NCBI GenBank assembly: GCA_965205845.1
Contig: CBDBIG010000001.1
Span: 25,378-89,377 of the forward strand
Reading direction: 5' to 3'
Source: CBDBIG01 sp965205845 [NCBI: bacterium]
Lineage (GTDB): Bacteria > SAR324
DNA length: 64,000 nucleotides
The stretch's first letter is position 1; each line of letters begins with the position of its first letter. The translations under genes and the position numbers were made by a program. The notes below the pieces were generated by a model. The model made no database searches. It saw only the letters and a list, made by a program, of their open reading frames with translations, and had not been told where the DNA came from. Below are positions 7,181 to 16,416 of this stretch, one piece after another.

Positions 7181-8051
7181 CTGCTGCTCCTTAAATACGG
7201 GTTGCTTTAAAAAAAGGCATTGCAAAAGCGGGGCAAGAGAGGAGTGCTGGCACGACACCCATTCGCTAAGGAATGATGACGAAATAGAACAGGTTGTGCC
7301 CGTGATTTACGTGCAACCCAGGGCGGTTTAGAAAAAAAGGAGTTCCAAGCTAGATTATTTTTTATTTTTAGGCCAATCGCGAAAAAGTATTTTCAAAACA
7401 AGGGTTTGATCCATGAAAAGGGCGAAAAATTGAGTTCCATGTTCAGTTCCATGTTAGAGTGCCGAACTCCGACCTTTTGCGGGGCATAAACCCCCCTGGG
7501 CATTTTTTGTGTAAAACCCGCTAAGGCTTGATGTTAGGGGGTTCGAGCGCTTTCGAACGCTTTCGAATTCCCTCGAACAAGGCCTTGTGAGAAGTGGCAT
7601 TCCATGTGAACGAAAACGCGCAAACCCGCATTACACCGTTTTTTGGGCGGGACACGTGCCACCACCCTTTTGGCGCAAACACACTTCCCGTAAACCGTTG
7701 AAAAACCACAAAAAACCATTAAATTTTGACCCGTGGCAAAGCAAGTGTCCGGGCACAAGGGGTCGCACCCCCTTGCCAAGCCTTCCACAAAAGGTTGGCT
7801 GCGTTCAGAAGAAGCCCTCCTTTGCGGCTTGCTTGGTCTCAGTCACTCACAAAATCGATGGATCCGTGAAGGCCGAGAGACGTGCTTAAGCCTTGCTTTC
7901 CCTCAAACTCGTATGCGACCCCTTCCATTTCAAACTCATCGCCCAAGACATGATGAGAATAAAAATCTTTACATTAGCATAAATTTAGGTAAAGAATCAC
8001 CATGTGGCATATTTCACAGGAATTTCATAACTTTTAGCATAAGGTGTTAGC
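7181..8051. other. Non-coding region upstream of aceA and the prophage
   Basis: No convincing gene. It contains AT-rich sequence at 7331-7470 with the phrase AGTTCCATGTT repeated twice (about 7431-7456), a TCGA array at 7542-7577, and the aceA leader, which has two copies of TTAGCATAA (about 7973 and 8034) and a ribosome-binding site AAGGTG before the aceA ATG. Confidence 0.5.
7542..7577. promoter_or_regulatory. TCGA motif array, 4 copies at exactly 10-bp spacing
   Basis: TCGA at 7543, 7553, 7563 and 7573; the first three are in TTCGA context, the second and third TTCGAA. The 10-bp period puts all sites on one helix face. It lies upstream of the prophage early genes, where an operator or transposase/enhancer site would be expected. 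Compare the array at 3487-3521. Confidence 0.45.
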
Positions 8052-9356
8052 ATGGCAAGAGAAGACCAAATCAAGGCTGTTGAACAAGATTGGATAAGCA
8101 ATCCACGATGGGCCAACATTAAACGCGGGTATTCTGCAGAGGATGTCGTTAGGTTGCGTGGTTCGGTGCAAGTCGAACACACTTATGCCCGTCGTGGTGC
8201 CAAGAGACTATGGTCGTTGGTAAACGGTGCAGCGAAGAAGGGGTATGTCAACTCTCTCGGTACACACACAGCCGGTCAGGCAGTGCAACAAGCTAAGGCG
8301 GGCGTTGAGGCAATTTACCTGTCTGGTTGGCAGGTCGCGGCAGATGCCAACTCTTCTGAACAGATGTATCCTGATCAATCATTGTATGCCTATGATTCGG
8401 TTCCGACCGTGGTACGCCGAATCAACAATTCTTTTGCCCGTGCTGATCAAATTCAATGGCAACGCGGCATTGAGCAAGGCGACGACAAATACATTGATTA
8501 CTTCTTGCCTATTGTCGCCGATGCTGAAGCAGGTTTTGGAGGAGTCCTAAATGCGTTTGAGTTGGCTAAGAACATGATTCGCGCAGGGGCTGCTGCGGTA
8601 CATTTTGAGGATCAACTGGCAGCAGTCAAAAAATGCGGGCACATGGGGGGCAAGGTTTTACTCCCAACCCAGCAGGCACTCCAAACCTTGATTTCCGCAC
8701 GACTGGCAGCAGACGTAATGGATGTGCCGACCTTGCTGCTGGCACGAACCGACTCGGAAGCAGCCAGTTTGCTAACCTCCGATTTCGATGACCGCGATCG
8801 AGCATTCCTGACCGGTGAGCGCACTGCGGAAGGTTTTTATCGGGTCAAAGATGGTCTGGAACAGGCTATTTCCCGTGGTGTTTCCTATGCCGCTTATGCT
8901 GATCTTGTCTGGTGCGAGACTGCCACACCCGATCTTGGTTTTGCACGAGAATGGTCACAAGCGGTGCGTTCAGCCCATCCGGGAAAATTGCTGGCTTACA
9001 ACTGTTCACCATCGTTCAATTGGAAGAAGAACCTCGATGATAAAACCATTGCCTCATTTCAGGAGGACCTGGCGGCGATGGGTTATGCTTATCAGTTCAT
9101 TACGCTCGCTGGGATTCACATCGCATGGTACAACATGTACGATTTGGCCCATGAGTATGCGCGCGGTGAGGGTGTGAGACACTATGTTGAAAAAGTACAG
9201 CAACCGGAATTCGCGGCGGCAAACAGGGGCTATACCTTTGTTGCCCACCAACAAGAGGTAGGTGCCGGTTACTTTGATGATGTTACCACCACCATTCAAG
9301 GTGGAACCTCATCGCTTACTGCTATGTCTGGTTCGACTGAAGAAAATCAGTTCTAG
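8052..9356 (+). CDS. aceA: Isocitrate lyase
   Basis: Cleaves isocitrate to glyoxylate and succinate, the first step of the glyoxylate shunt, allowing growth on acetate or fatty acids. 434 aa, the length of the enterobacterial enzyme. Catalytic loop KKCGHMGGK at about residues 194-202, the metal-binding ADAEAGFGG segment at about 157-165, and SPSFNWKK near 319. Start ATG 8052 with AAGGTG 6 nt upstream. It stands alone, with no malate synthase or aceK in the window, and is followed by a perfect hairpin. By eye its wording differs from its neighbours, so transfer is possible but not tested. Confidence 0.95.
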   Translation: MAREDQIKAVEQDWISNPRWANIKRGYSAEDVVRLRGSVQVEHTYARRGAKRLWSLVNGAAKKGYVNSLGTHTAGQAVQQAKAGVEAIYLSGWQVAADANSSEQMYPDQSLYAYDSVPTVVRRINNSFARADQIQWQRGIEQGDDKYIDYFLPIVADAEAGFGGVLNAFELAKNMIRAGAAAVHFEDQLAAVKKCGHMGGKVLLPTQQALQTLISARLAADVMDVPTLLLARTDSEAASLLTSDFDDRDRAFLTGERTAEGFYRVKDGLEQAISRGVSYAAYADLVWCETATPDLGFAREWSQAVRSAHPGKLLAYNCSPSFNWKKNLDDKTIASFQEDLAAMGYAYQFITLAGIHIAWYNMYDLAHEYARGEGVRHYVEKVQQPEFAAANRGYTFVAHQQEVGAGYFDDVTTTIQGGTSSLTAMSGSTEENQF

Positions 9357-9952
9357 TACGTTCGTGCCTTAATGCAGCGCCACAGGGCGCGCTTAAAAAG
9401 CACTGATGATAGTAGGGGATAAAACACCTTATCATCATCAGTGCTTGCAGGTTAGCACAACCGCTTCTTAAACACGTTTCACCAACCCCCCAAGGCTTCA
9501 TGCCAAGCTGATCCAATGCCTCAAACGAGGTAGGTGTGCCTTTGCAGGGAATCCTTGCATATCCGCCCTGGGTCATGGTGCTGCCGCCCATCCAAAACGA
9601 CGCTAAGCAGAAACACGCCTTAGCTGATATTGCACCAAACCTTGGTTTTCTCCGCCCCCGTGTAATCCGAACCTTGTTCAGGCCTGCGGCACTCGAAATT
9701 GAGATGCCTTAAAAACGGTAAACACATCGGAGTCCCACCCTTCACATACATTTTCTATGGCTAACAACTGGGGTAAGGATGCATCCTAATGCGCATAACC
9801 CAGCATCAAAAGGTAAGTCAGGCGGGGCATCATGACCGTTGCGCAGTCTTTCTAAAAAGAATGCGTGCCTCATAATACAAGGCAAAAAGGGTGTGCGTAG
9901 GAAAAACCGTTCTCAGCTTCCGCGGTAGAAGGATAAAAAAATGGCTGTGCGC
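9357..9952. other. Intergenic stretch, no gene recognised
   Basis: Apart from the 9398-9446 hairpin, I see no coding frame or known element between aceA and the convergent unknown gene. Confidence 0.5.
9398..9446. terminator. Perfect 13-bp hairpin downstream of aceA
   Basis: AAGCACTGATGAT (9398-9410) and its exact complement ATCATCAGTGCTT (9434-9446), 23-nt loop. There is no T run on the plus side, so it could be an RNA-stabilising or bidirectional structure rather than a classic terminator. Confidence 0.5.
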
Positions 9953-11149
9953 TCACAAAGAACCCGTGAGCACACCAATCGCATTTTTTTCATGGTTCTC
10001 GGCAGAAGGAAAATCCACGGATGTTTGCGACGGGGCATTTGGGGAAGGCGGCACAGCGTCACCGCCCTTCGCCATCGAAGGGGTGTGCACCAAAGATGTT
10101 TGAGGGGAATTCGTACGCAGTTTTTTATTGCTGCGGGTGACACGCAGCAGGGAATCTCCCGAGATGTTGCGCTCAGCCAAAAAACGCAGCAAGTCTTTGA
10201 GCACTTTGGCAGAATCTTGGGGAAACTGCAGCGCATCAACCTGAAACGTTGCTTGGGTGGGCAAAGCCTTCAGGCACTGATTCATTTGCTTGGTCGCCTT
10301 GCTCAGCACCGCAGGGGAGGGTTTGGTTCCATGAGCGTCGCACCAAGCGGTTTCAAGCAACACCTTTACCAACGGTTCTTGACCGAGCACATCTTTTAAA
10401 AATAAGTGCTGCAAAACGCGCTGGCACAAGGTGTGCCATGGGGGCTGCACCCCAAGCTCTACGGCAATCATGGGGTGGGTTTCCATTTGGCATAGCGTGG
10501 GTGGTGACAAGGTTTTTTGGCCATGAGCTTGGCCAATCCACTGGTGTAAGCACTCAACCAAACGAAGCAAGGCTTGTACATGCTGGGTGGTAGGAGGGCT
10601 CGACTGAGGCAACTGGATGCCAATGTGAATGCATGATCTATTTTCGGGCAGTGAATGTTTTTGGAATAGGGTTGCCATGTGTCTAAAGCCTGTGAAGTAC
10701 AATTGCCACGTGTTCGCCAAAGCATTAACCTCGATCAACAAGCCAACAACCTCACCATGACTCAAAGTTTTGTGGTAGCGGTAATACTCCCAGTATTTTT
10801 GGAATAGGGCTTCTACCTTGTCTCCAATGCTGGCCAGTGCATGCAGATCATTGCCGCTTCTTTTTGCTTGTTCGTGCAGGTCGACATTTTCCAAGCGCAG
10901 CAAAGCACGGCGTATGGCGGTTAAAAACGGTTGAATGCGGGTACAATAAACCTCGTTAAACAAGCGCGGGCGAAGTTCGCCCTCAACCAATGCCTCCAAC
11001 GATGTCGACGCGGGCTGCTGGGCTAACTGCAAAACAAAGGCATCATGCACCTCACGGCCGTAACGCAAAGTGCCATCTAGAAGTTGAACAAACTCTTGGG
11101 TTAGGGGAGAGAAGCGCGAAAAGTCGCGCTGAATGGTATTCCACAGCAT
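9953..11149 (-). CDS. Hypothetical protein, mostly helical, with low-complexity tail
   Basis: About 398 aa from the ATG at 11149 (MLWNTIQRDFSRFSPLTQEF). A longer frame starting at 11269 overlaps the tandem-repeat region and is less likely; GGAAGAGGAG lies about 16 nt before the chosen ATG, so the start is uncertain. Residues 1-180 are rich in amphipathic helices, with DLHALASIGDKVEALFQKYW as an example. The final 60 residues are Ser/Pro/Asn rich and probably disordered. No signal peptide or membrane segment. No family recognised. It lies immediately downstream, on the minus strand, of the 37-bp repeat array. Confidence 0.6.
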   Translation of the reverse strand: MLWNTIQRDFSRFSPLTQEFVQLLDGTLRYGREVHDAFVLQLAQQPASTSLEALVEGELRPRLFNEVYCTRIQPFLTAIRRALLRLENVDLHEQAKRSGNDLHALASIGDKVEALFQKYWEYYRYHKTLSHGEVVGLLIEVNALANTWQLYFTGFRHMATLFQKHSLPENRSCIHIGIQLPQSSPPTTQHVQALLRLVECLHQWIGQAHGQKTLSPPTLCQMETHPMIAVELGVQPPWHTLCQRVLQHLFLKDVLGQEPLVKVLLETAWCDAHGTKPSPAVLSKATKQMNQCLKALPTQATFQVDALQFPQDSAKVLKDLLRFLAERNISGDSLLRVTRSNKKLRTNSPQTSLVHTPSMAKGGDAVPPSPNAPSQTSVDFPSAENHEKNAIGVLTGSL

Positions 11150-11265
11150 AAAATAAGTTTCGATGCTCCTCTTCCATGAGCCACCCGCCTGTTTGAACGA
11201 GGCGAAAAATACACCGGATGTTGGCAGCCAACATCCACCCTCCGCGCACCGGCCCGTAACCCAAT

Positions 11266-11635
11266 GCACAGGCTACTAGAACCATTGATTGACATTGCCT
11301 TTGCACAGGCTACTAGAACCACTTATTGACATTGCCTTTGCACAGGCTACTAGAACCATTGATTGACATTGCCTTTGCACAGGCTACTAGAACCACTTAT
11401 TGACATTGCCTTTGCACAGGCTACTAGAACCATTGATTGACATTGCCTTTGCACAGGCTACTAGAACCATTGATTGACATTGCCTTTGCACAGGCTACTA
11501 GAACCATTGATTGACATTGCCTTTGCACAGGCTACTAGAACCATTGATTGACATTGCCTTTGCACAGGCTACTAGAACCATTGATTGACATTGCCTTTGC
11601 ACAGGCTACTAGAACCATTGATTGACATTGCCTTG
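11266..11635. repeat. 37-bp tandem repeat, 10 copies
   Basis: Unit GCACAGGCTACTAGAACC followed by ATTGATTGACATTGCCTTT, head to tail with no spacers. Copies start at 11266 and every 37 bp to 11599. Copies 2 and 4 carry CTTATT in place of TTGATT. Every copy contains TTGACA on the plus strand. It fills the gap between ndk and the unknown gene. Confidence 0.95.
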
Positions 11636-11645
11636 TCCAAACCCC

Positions 11646-12065
11646 TTAAACTAACTCCAACTGGCTAAAAAAGTAGGCTATTTCCCATTGGGCGGTATCA
11701 GGCGCATCAGAACCGTGCACCGTATTTTCTTCCACGTTTTCTGCCAGATCGGCACGAATGGTGCCTTGATCTGCTTTGGCAGGGTCTGTTGCTCCCATAA
11801 GTTTGCGATTTTTGGCAATGGCATCCTCACCCTCTAGCACAAGCGCCATAATGGGGCCGCTGGCCATGTATTGTGTCAGGCTTTGGTAAAAGGGGCGCTC
11901 CTTGTGTACGGCATAAAACCCTTGGGCTTGGGCCTGGCTTAGATGCAGGCGCTTGGCAGCACAAATGGTCAGATTGGCTTGCTCAAAACGGCGAATGATT
12001 TCACCACTTAAATGGCGTCGAACGCCATCGGGTTTGATTAAAGAAAGGGTACGTTCGCTGGCCAT
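11646..12065 (-). CDS. ndk: Nucleoside diphosphate kinase
   Basis: Transfers the terminal phosphate between NTPs and NDPs through a phospho-histidine. 139 aa. Start [20 protein letters not shown] at 12065 matches the family's usual N-terminus; a frame open to 12140 is only an upstream extension. Active-site segment [12 protein letters not shown] contains the catalytic His, and [14 protein letters not shown] precedes it. The gene begins about 95 bp downstream of aroQ on the same strand, and its 3' end abuts the 37-bp repeat. The ribosome-binding site is weak. Confidence 0.95.
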   Translation of the reverse strand: MASERTLSLIKPDGVRRHLSGEIIRRFEQANLTICAAKRLHLSQAQAQGFYAVHKERPFYQSLTQYMASGPIMALVLEGEDAIAKNRKLMGATDPAKADQGTIRADLAENVEENTVHGSDAPDTAQWEIAYFFSQLELV

Positions 12066-12160
12066 AAAAATTCTAAAAAAAACATAAAAACGGAGGCACA
12101 ATAGCAGGGGGTCGGGCGACACACACTTTATAGAAAGCATCTATTAAACAGCAAAAAAAA

Positions 12161-12634
12161 TTACTGGCCCGCCCCCTTGCTACAATGGTAGATAGCATAC
12201 TCCGCTGCAAAGGCATAGCCCTTTATTCCTAGACCCGCCACGCTACCCAGGGCAATGTCAGAAAAATAGGAACGATGCCTAAAGGGCTCGCGGGTGTAAA
12301 TATTAGAAAGATGGATCTCAATAAAAGGAATGGCAGTCAGCTTGACCGCATCACGCAAGGCAACGCTGGTGTGCGTAAAAGCTGCCGCATTAAGCAATAA
12401 AAACAAGGCATCCCTGCGCTGTTGCAGCCAATCGACCAAGGCCCCCTCATGATTCGACTGAAAACACTCTAAAGCAAAACCCCCCTTAGTTAGGGTGTTG
12501 CGCACCACAGACTCAACATCGGTTAAGGTGTGTTTGCCATAAATATCAGGTTCCCGTGTGCCCAGCAGGTTCAAATTTGGCCCATTGAGCAACAACATGG
12601 TGCTCTTTTGCTGTGTGACACAAGGGGTTTTCAT
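12161..12634 (-). CDS. aroQ: 3-dehydroquinate dehydratase, type II
   Basis: Third step of the shikimate pathway. 157 aa from the ATG at 12634. Type II signatures: LLLNGPNLNLLGTREPDIYG (catalytic Tyr in DIYG), FQSNHEG, LNAAAFTHTSVALRDA and IPFIEIHLSNIYTREPFRH. An internal ATG at about 12598 (MLLLNGPN) would give the more usual length, so the first 12 residues are doubtful. Probably co-transcribed with ndk. Confidence 0.92.
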   Translation of the reverse strand: MKTPCVTQQKSTMLLLNGPNLNLLGTREPDIYGKHTLTDVESVVRNTLTKGGFALECFQSNHEGALVDWLQQRRDALFLLLNAAAFTHTSVALRDAVKLTAIPFIEIHLSNIYTREPFRHRSYFSDIALGSVAGLGIKGYAFAAEYAIYHCSKGAGQ

Positions 12635-12791
12635 GGTAGGTTCATACCCATTATTGGTGTAACGTGGAGTGGATCTGGGTACTCAAAGCCAAGGGGCATT
12701 CCACCCAAATACGCCTTGCCCGTTTGCGTTTGAGGCGGGTGTTAGGCTAGGTATTAACGGCGGCATCCCCGTGTGAAAGATGGGGCTGGCT

Positions 12792-13166
12792 CTATATTTT
12801 GATTTCAAACAAAGGCAAATCGCTGGCTTGCTGTTTGGCTTCGTACACGAAAGAGGTGCCACAACCGCAAGAACCTTTGGCGGAAGGGTTGATAAATTTA
12901 AGCCCACGATCAGACAGGTTGTAACTCCAATCAACCACAGTACCGTTAATGTATAGGTGGCTTTTTTTATCAACCAACACCGTTAGTCCTTGGGATTCAA
13001 ACGCCAAATCAAAGCGTGCTTGCCTGGCACCAACGTCAAAGACATAGGTAAAACCCGAGCACCCACCCCCTTTTACGCCAATACGCACAGGCACATCCTC
13101 GCTTAAGCCCTCTTGGGCGTATACCTTACGAATTTCTTTTGCCGCCGATTTTGTGAGTTCAATCAT
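12792..13166 (-). CDS. A-type iron-sulfur carrier (IscA/ErpA family)
   Basis: Carries Fe-S clusters to apo-proteins. 124 aa from the ATG at 13166 (MIELTKSAAKEIRKVY); the open frame further upstream is not conserved. The three conserved cysteines are in GGGCSGFTYVF and GSCGCGTSF. An 11-residue tail after CGCG is slightly longer than in IscA. I cannot separate ErpA from IscA by sequence here. In context it would serve the many Fe-S proteins nearby (ActB, MiaB). Divergent from lon. Confidence 0.88.
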   Translation of the reverse strand: MIELTKSAAKEIRKVYAQEGLSEDVPVRIGVKGGGCSGFTYVFDVGARQARFDLAFESQGLTVLVDKKSHLYINGTVVDWSYNLSDRGLKFINPSAKGSCGCGTSFVYEAKQQASDLPLFEIKI

Positions 13167-13300
13167 ACCGATCCCATGTGTATAAAAAAATACCCGCGTT
13201 GAGCACGAGCACACGATACCACATGCAGTGCCAACCTTCATGCTCAAAAGCACAAGCATGCAACCTTAAGCCTGTGGGGGGCTATGCTTAAAATGCTACC

Positions 13301-13317
13301 TGTTATATGCTATAACA
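13301..13317. promoter_or_regulatory. Perfect palindrome in the erpA-like/lon divergent region
   Basis: TGTTATA-TGC-TATAACA, a 7-bp perfect inverted repeat, between the divergent Fe-S carrier gene and lon. Operator-like; the protein that would bind is unknown. Confidence 0.35.
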
Positions 13318-13464
13318 TCATTTTGATCCGAGCAATCTTTCATGCATCTTGCTCGTGAACGGGGATTTCACTTTGTTTTTTTGCACCCCTTACATTAGAA
13401 CCCTATTTTAGTTTTACTGATACGCACATATTTTTATTTAAAGAAATGGAAATCATTGGTTTTT

Positions 13465-15897
13465 ATGAGCACTCATACGGAAAGTTCAGAAATTTTACCT
13501 CTATTGCCTATGCGTGAGGACGTTATCTACCCAGGGGATACTGCACCATTTTACATTGGACGCAAGGCTTCCATGGAAGCTGTCGAGCAAGCTTTAAACA
13601 AGGATAGGCGCATTTTTGTGGTTACCCAACGTGAAACCCAAGTAGAAAATCCAGAACAAAGCGATTTGTATCAAATAGGGGTCATTGGCCAGGTGCTCCA
13701 AATTATGCGCCTGCCCAATGGTACGTTGAAAGCTCTATTTGAGGCCAAGCAGCGTGCACGCCTGAATGAAGCACGGATGGATGGCGTGTACTACATGGGC
13801 GTGGTGGCAGCTATTACTGAAACAATCAGCAAAGAGAATACGGCAACCCTTAAAGAATCTGCCAATGCACTGCGCAAAGTCGCCAAGGCTGCAGCGCAAG
13901 AACTCAGAAAGCGCAACGAAGATTTTGATATGGACAGTTTATTGTCTGCGCCCGCCAAAGAACTGGCCGACCGCGTGGCCTCGCTGCTCAACGTTTCAAG
14001 CAGTGTGCAGCAAGCCATTTTGGAGATACTTGACCCTTTAAAGCGCTTAGAGCAGGTAACAAACGAAGTTGAACAGATGGTGCAGGTGCGCGAGATGGAA
14101 AATCGCCTCAAAGAACAAGTACGCCAGTCGATTGGTTCTAATCGCAAAGATGCATTCTTAAACGAGCAATTGCGCAATATTCAGCGTGAGTTGGGCCACG
14201 GCGATGACTCACGTGATGACTTTGCAGTACTCGAAACGCGTATTGAAAAAGCAAAAATGCCAAAACCTGCCCATGACACAGCCATCAAAGAACTCAAAAA
14301 ACTAAAATTGATGTCACCCATGTCTGCAGAGGCGAATGTGGGGCGCAATTATCTTGATTGGCTCCTGAGCTTACCGTGGGTGGATGACGCTTCGAACGAA
14401 GTGGATTTAAACAAGGCCCAAGAAATGCTGGATGCGGATCACTATGCATTGGAAAAAGTAAAAGAACGTATTATTGAATACATTGCCGTATGCAAACTGC
14501 AAAAGGCGATTAAAGGTCCTATTTTGTGCTTTACGGGCCCTCCAGGGGTGGGAAAAACCTCGCTTGCCAAGTCGATTGCCAATGCTCTGGGGCGGAGTTT
14601 TGCGCGCATGAGCCTTGGTGGTATTCGTGACGAGGCAGAAATTCGCGGGCATCGCCGCACCTATATTGGTGCTATGCCCGGTAAAATAATCCAAGCTATG
14701 AAAAAAGCAAAAAGCAAAAATGCCGTTATCTTAATGGATGAAATCGACAAACTTTATCATAGCGTCATGGGCGATCCTTCTGCTGCGTTGCTTGAGGTGC
14801 TAGATCCCGAACAAAATAAAAGTTTTATGGATCACTACATTGAGGTGGAATATGACCTGTCCTCGGTGTTGTTTATTTGTACGGCCAACTCAACCCAACA
14901 TATTACGGCCCCCCTGCTCGATCGGATGGAGGTGGTGACCTTGCCGGGATATACCGAGCTTGAGAAAGGGGCAATTGCTGTCAAACACCTCATTCCCAAG
15001 CAGCTTAAAAGCCATGGATTGGAAAATGAGGATGTTTGTATTAGTAAAAATGTGGTCAGTGAGCTCATTCGCCGCTATACCCGTGAGCCAGGGGTGCGTG
15101 CTTTGGAGCGTGAAATTGGGAAGATATTGCGCAAAATCACCACCCAAATGATGAAAAAAGAGGATAAAAAGCCAAAAGCCATGAATGTTAGCTTGCGTAC
15201 CTTAGAAAAACACCTGGGGGCACCACGCTATAAATTGCAGCAAATTGAAGACCATGACGCCATTGGTTTTACGAACGGCCTTGGCGTAACGGAGGGTGGA
15301 GGTGAGTTGCTCGTAACCGAAGTGGGAATCATGCCAGGCACAGGAAAATTTTCTACCACGGGTCAGCTGGGCGACGTAATGAAAGAATCGGTTGACATTG
15401 CCAACAGCTACGTACGTTCAAGAGCTGATTCTTTGGGTATTTTTACCTCTTCGCTTAAAAAACTCGACATTCACGTTCACTTGCCCGAAAACGCTGTCCC
15501 CAAGGACGGCCCCTCAGCAGGAATTACCCTTATTACGTCTCTTATGAGCGCACTGACGTCCATTCCCGTACACAAGGACATTGCCTTAACGGGTGAGGTG
15601 ACCTTGCGTGGCCATGTGCTAGAGGTGGGGGGAATAAAAGAGAAACTGCTTGCAGCCTTACGCGCAGGGATTTCCACGGTAATCATGCCCAGAGCAAACG
15701 AGAAAGATATGGATGACGTTCCGCTTGAGGTTAAGAAAAACCTCAAAATTCTTATGGTGGAAACCATGGACGAGGTCACTGAGATCGCGCTACTGCACAA
15801 ACCAACTCCGCTAACACCCAAAGAAATTGAGGAAGATCAAGCAAAGCTAGATAAAATGGCAGCACAAAACTCCGACAAAAGCGCCCATGTGGCCTGA
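13465..15897 (+). CDS. lon: ATP-dependent protease Lon
   Basis: Cytoplasmic AAA+ serine protease for misfolded and short-lived regulatory proteins. 810 aa from the ATG at 13465 (MSTHTESSEILPLLPMRED); a TTG 9 nt upstream is less likely. N-terminal substrate-binding domain to about residue 210, Walker A GPPGVGKTS near 358, Walker B-type ILMDEIDKL, and protease domain with Ser684 (PKDGPSAG) and Lys727 (GGIKEKLL), the 43-residue spacing of the family's Ser-Lys dyad. Ends in a charged tail. Monocistronic by layout; the neighbour downstream is convergent. Confidence 0.97.
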   Translation: MSTHTESSEILPLLPMREDVIYPGDTAPFYIGRKASMEAVEQALNKDRRIFVVTQRETQVENPEQSDLYQIGVIGQVLQIMRLPNGTLKALFEAKQRARLNEARMDGVYYMGVVAAITETISKENTATLKESANALRKVAKAAAQELRKRNEDFDMDSLLSAPAKELADRVASLLNVSSSVQQAILEILDPLKRLEQVTNEVEQMVQVREMENRLKEQVRQSIGSNRKDAFLNEQLRNIQRELGHGDDSRDDFAVLETRIEKAKMPKPAHDTAIKELKKLKLMSPMSAEANVGRNYLDWLLSLPWVDDASNEVDLNKAQEMLDADHYALEKVKERIIEYIAVCKLQKAIKGPILCFTGPPGVGKTSLAKSIANALGRSFARMSLGGIRDEAEIRGHRRTYIGAMPGKIIQAMKKAKSKNAVILMDEIDKLYHSVMGDPSAALLEVLDPEQNKSFMDHYIEVEYDLSSVLFICTANSTQHITAPLLDRMEVVTLPGYTELEKGAIAVKHLIPKQLKSHGLENEDVCISKNVVSELIRRYTREPGVRALEREIGKILRKITTQMMKKEDKKPKAMNVSLRTLEKHLGAPRYKLQQIEDHDAIGFTNGLGVTEGGGELLVTEVGIMPGTGKFSTTGQLGDVMKESVDIANSYVRSRADSLGIFTSSLKKLDIHVHLPENAVPKDGPSAGITLITSLMSALTSIPVHKDIALTGEVTLRGHVLEVGGIKEKLLAALRAGISTVIMPRANEKDMDDVPLEVKKNLKILMVETMDEVTEIALLHKPTPLTPKEIEEDQAKLDKMAAQNSDKSAHVA

Positions 15898-16026
15898 TGA
15901 GCGGTACCTTTCACGTAAGCACCGCTTCCTTGCTTCCTCAAAAGTGCCTTATAAGGATGATACCCGCTTAAGGATTGATCTGCGATATCCTTGTACCATC
16001 CAAGCAACTTTTAAGCACTCCCGCTT

Positions 16027-16272
16027 TCAGCGGTCGACAGCCTTGCGCGAAAGGCGCAAACGCCCCTGGCGATCGGGTTCAAGTACTTTCACTTGCACCT
16101 CATCGCCTACTTTAACGAGATTATCTAATTTTTCAACCCAGCCTTCTTGCCATTCTGATATGTGCACAAGCCCTTCTTGGTTGCCCACACGTACAAATGC
16201 GCCAAAATTACGCACCGAGGTGACTGTACCATTTAGTACTTCGCCGACATTGAGTCCGCCCGATTTTTCCAT
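16027..16272 (-). CDS. Stand-alone S1 RNA-binding domain protein, copy of the PNPase C-terminus
   Basis: 81 aa and nothing but one S1 domain: GEVLNGTVTSVRNFGAFVRV, QEGLVHISEWQEGWVEKLDN, then VKVLEPDRQGRLRLSRK. It matches the last 75 or so residues of the pnp gene just upstream almost residue for residue (GLVHVSEWQEGFVEKLDKLV in PNPase), and the DNA is clearly related. It starts at ATG 16272, with AAGGAG about 13 nt upstream. Likely a local partial duplication of pnp that has kept an open frame and its own start. It could act as an RNA-binding accessory; that is inference. Confidence 0.8.
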   Translation of the reverse strand: MEKSGGLNVGEVLNGTVTSVRNFGAFVRVGNQEGLVHISEWQEGWVEKLDNLVKVGDEVQVKVLEPDRQGRLRLSRKAVDR

Positions 16273-16303
16273 TGCGTTCCGCTTTGCTCCTTTTTTTTAA
16301 ATG

Positions 16304-16321
16304 CGGGCGAAAAACCGCCCG
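16304..16321 (-). terminator. Hairpin between pnp and the S1 gene
   Basis: CGGGCG (16304-16309) pairs with CGCCCG (16316-16321), loop 6 nt. No T run on the minus strand, so it may be an attenuator or RNA-stability element rather than a terminator. Confidence 0.35.
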
Positions 16322-16416
16322 AGGTCAAAGGCAGTAAACCTCTAACCGTTAGGGCCTTTTCTAAACAAAGGCACCAGTGAACGGTACACCTAAAAATGCT
16401 TGATGGCAAGCTTGTT

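Noticed and set aside
11266-11635. Possible CRISPR array
   Set aside because: The 37-bp units are head to head-to-tail with no unique spacers, and there are no cas genes in the window.
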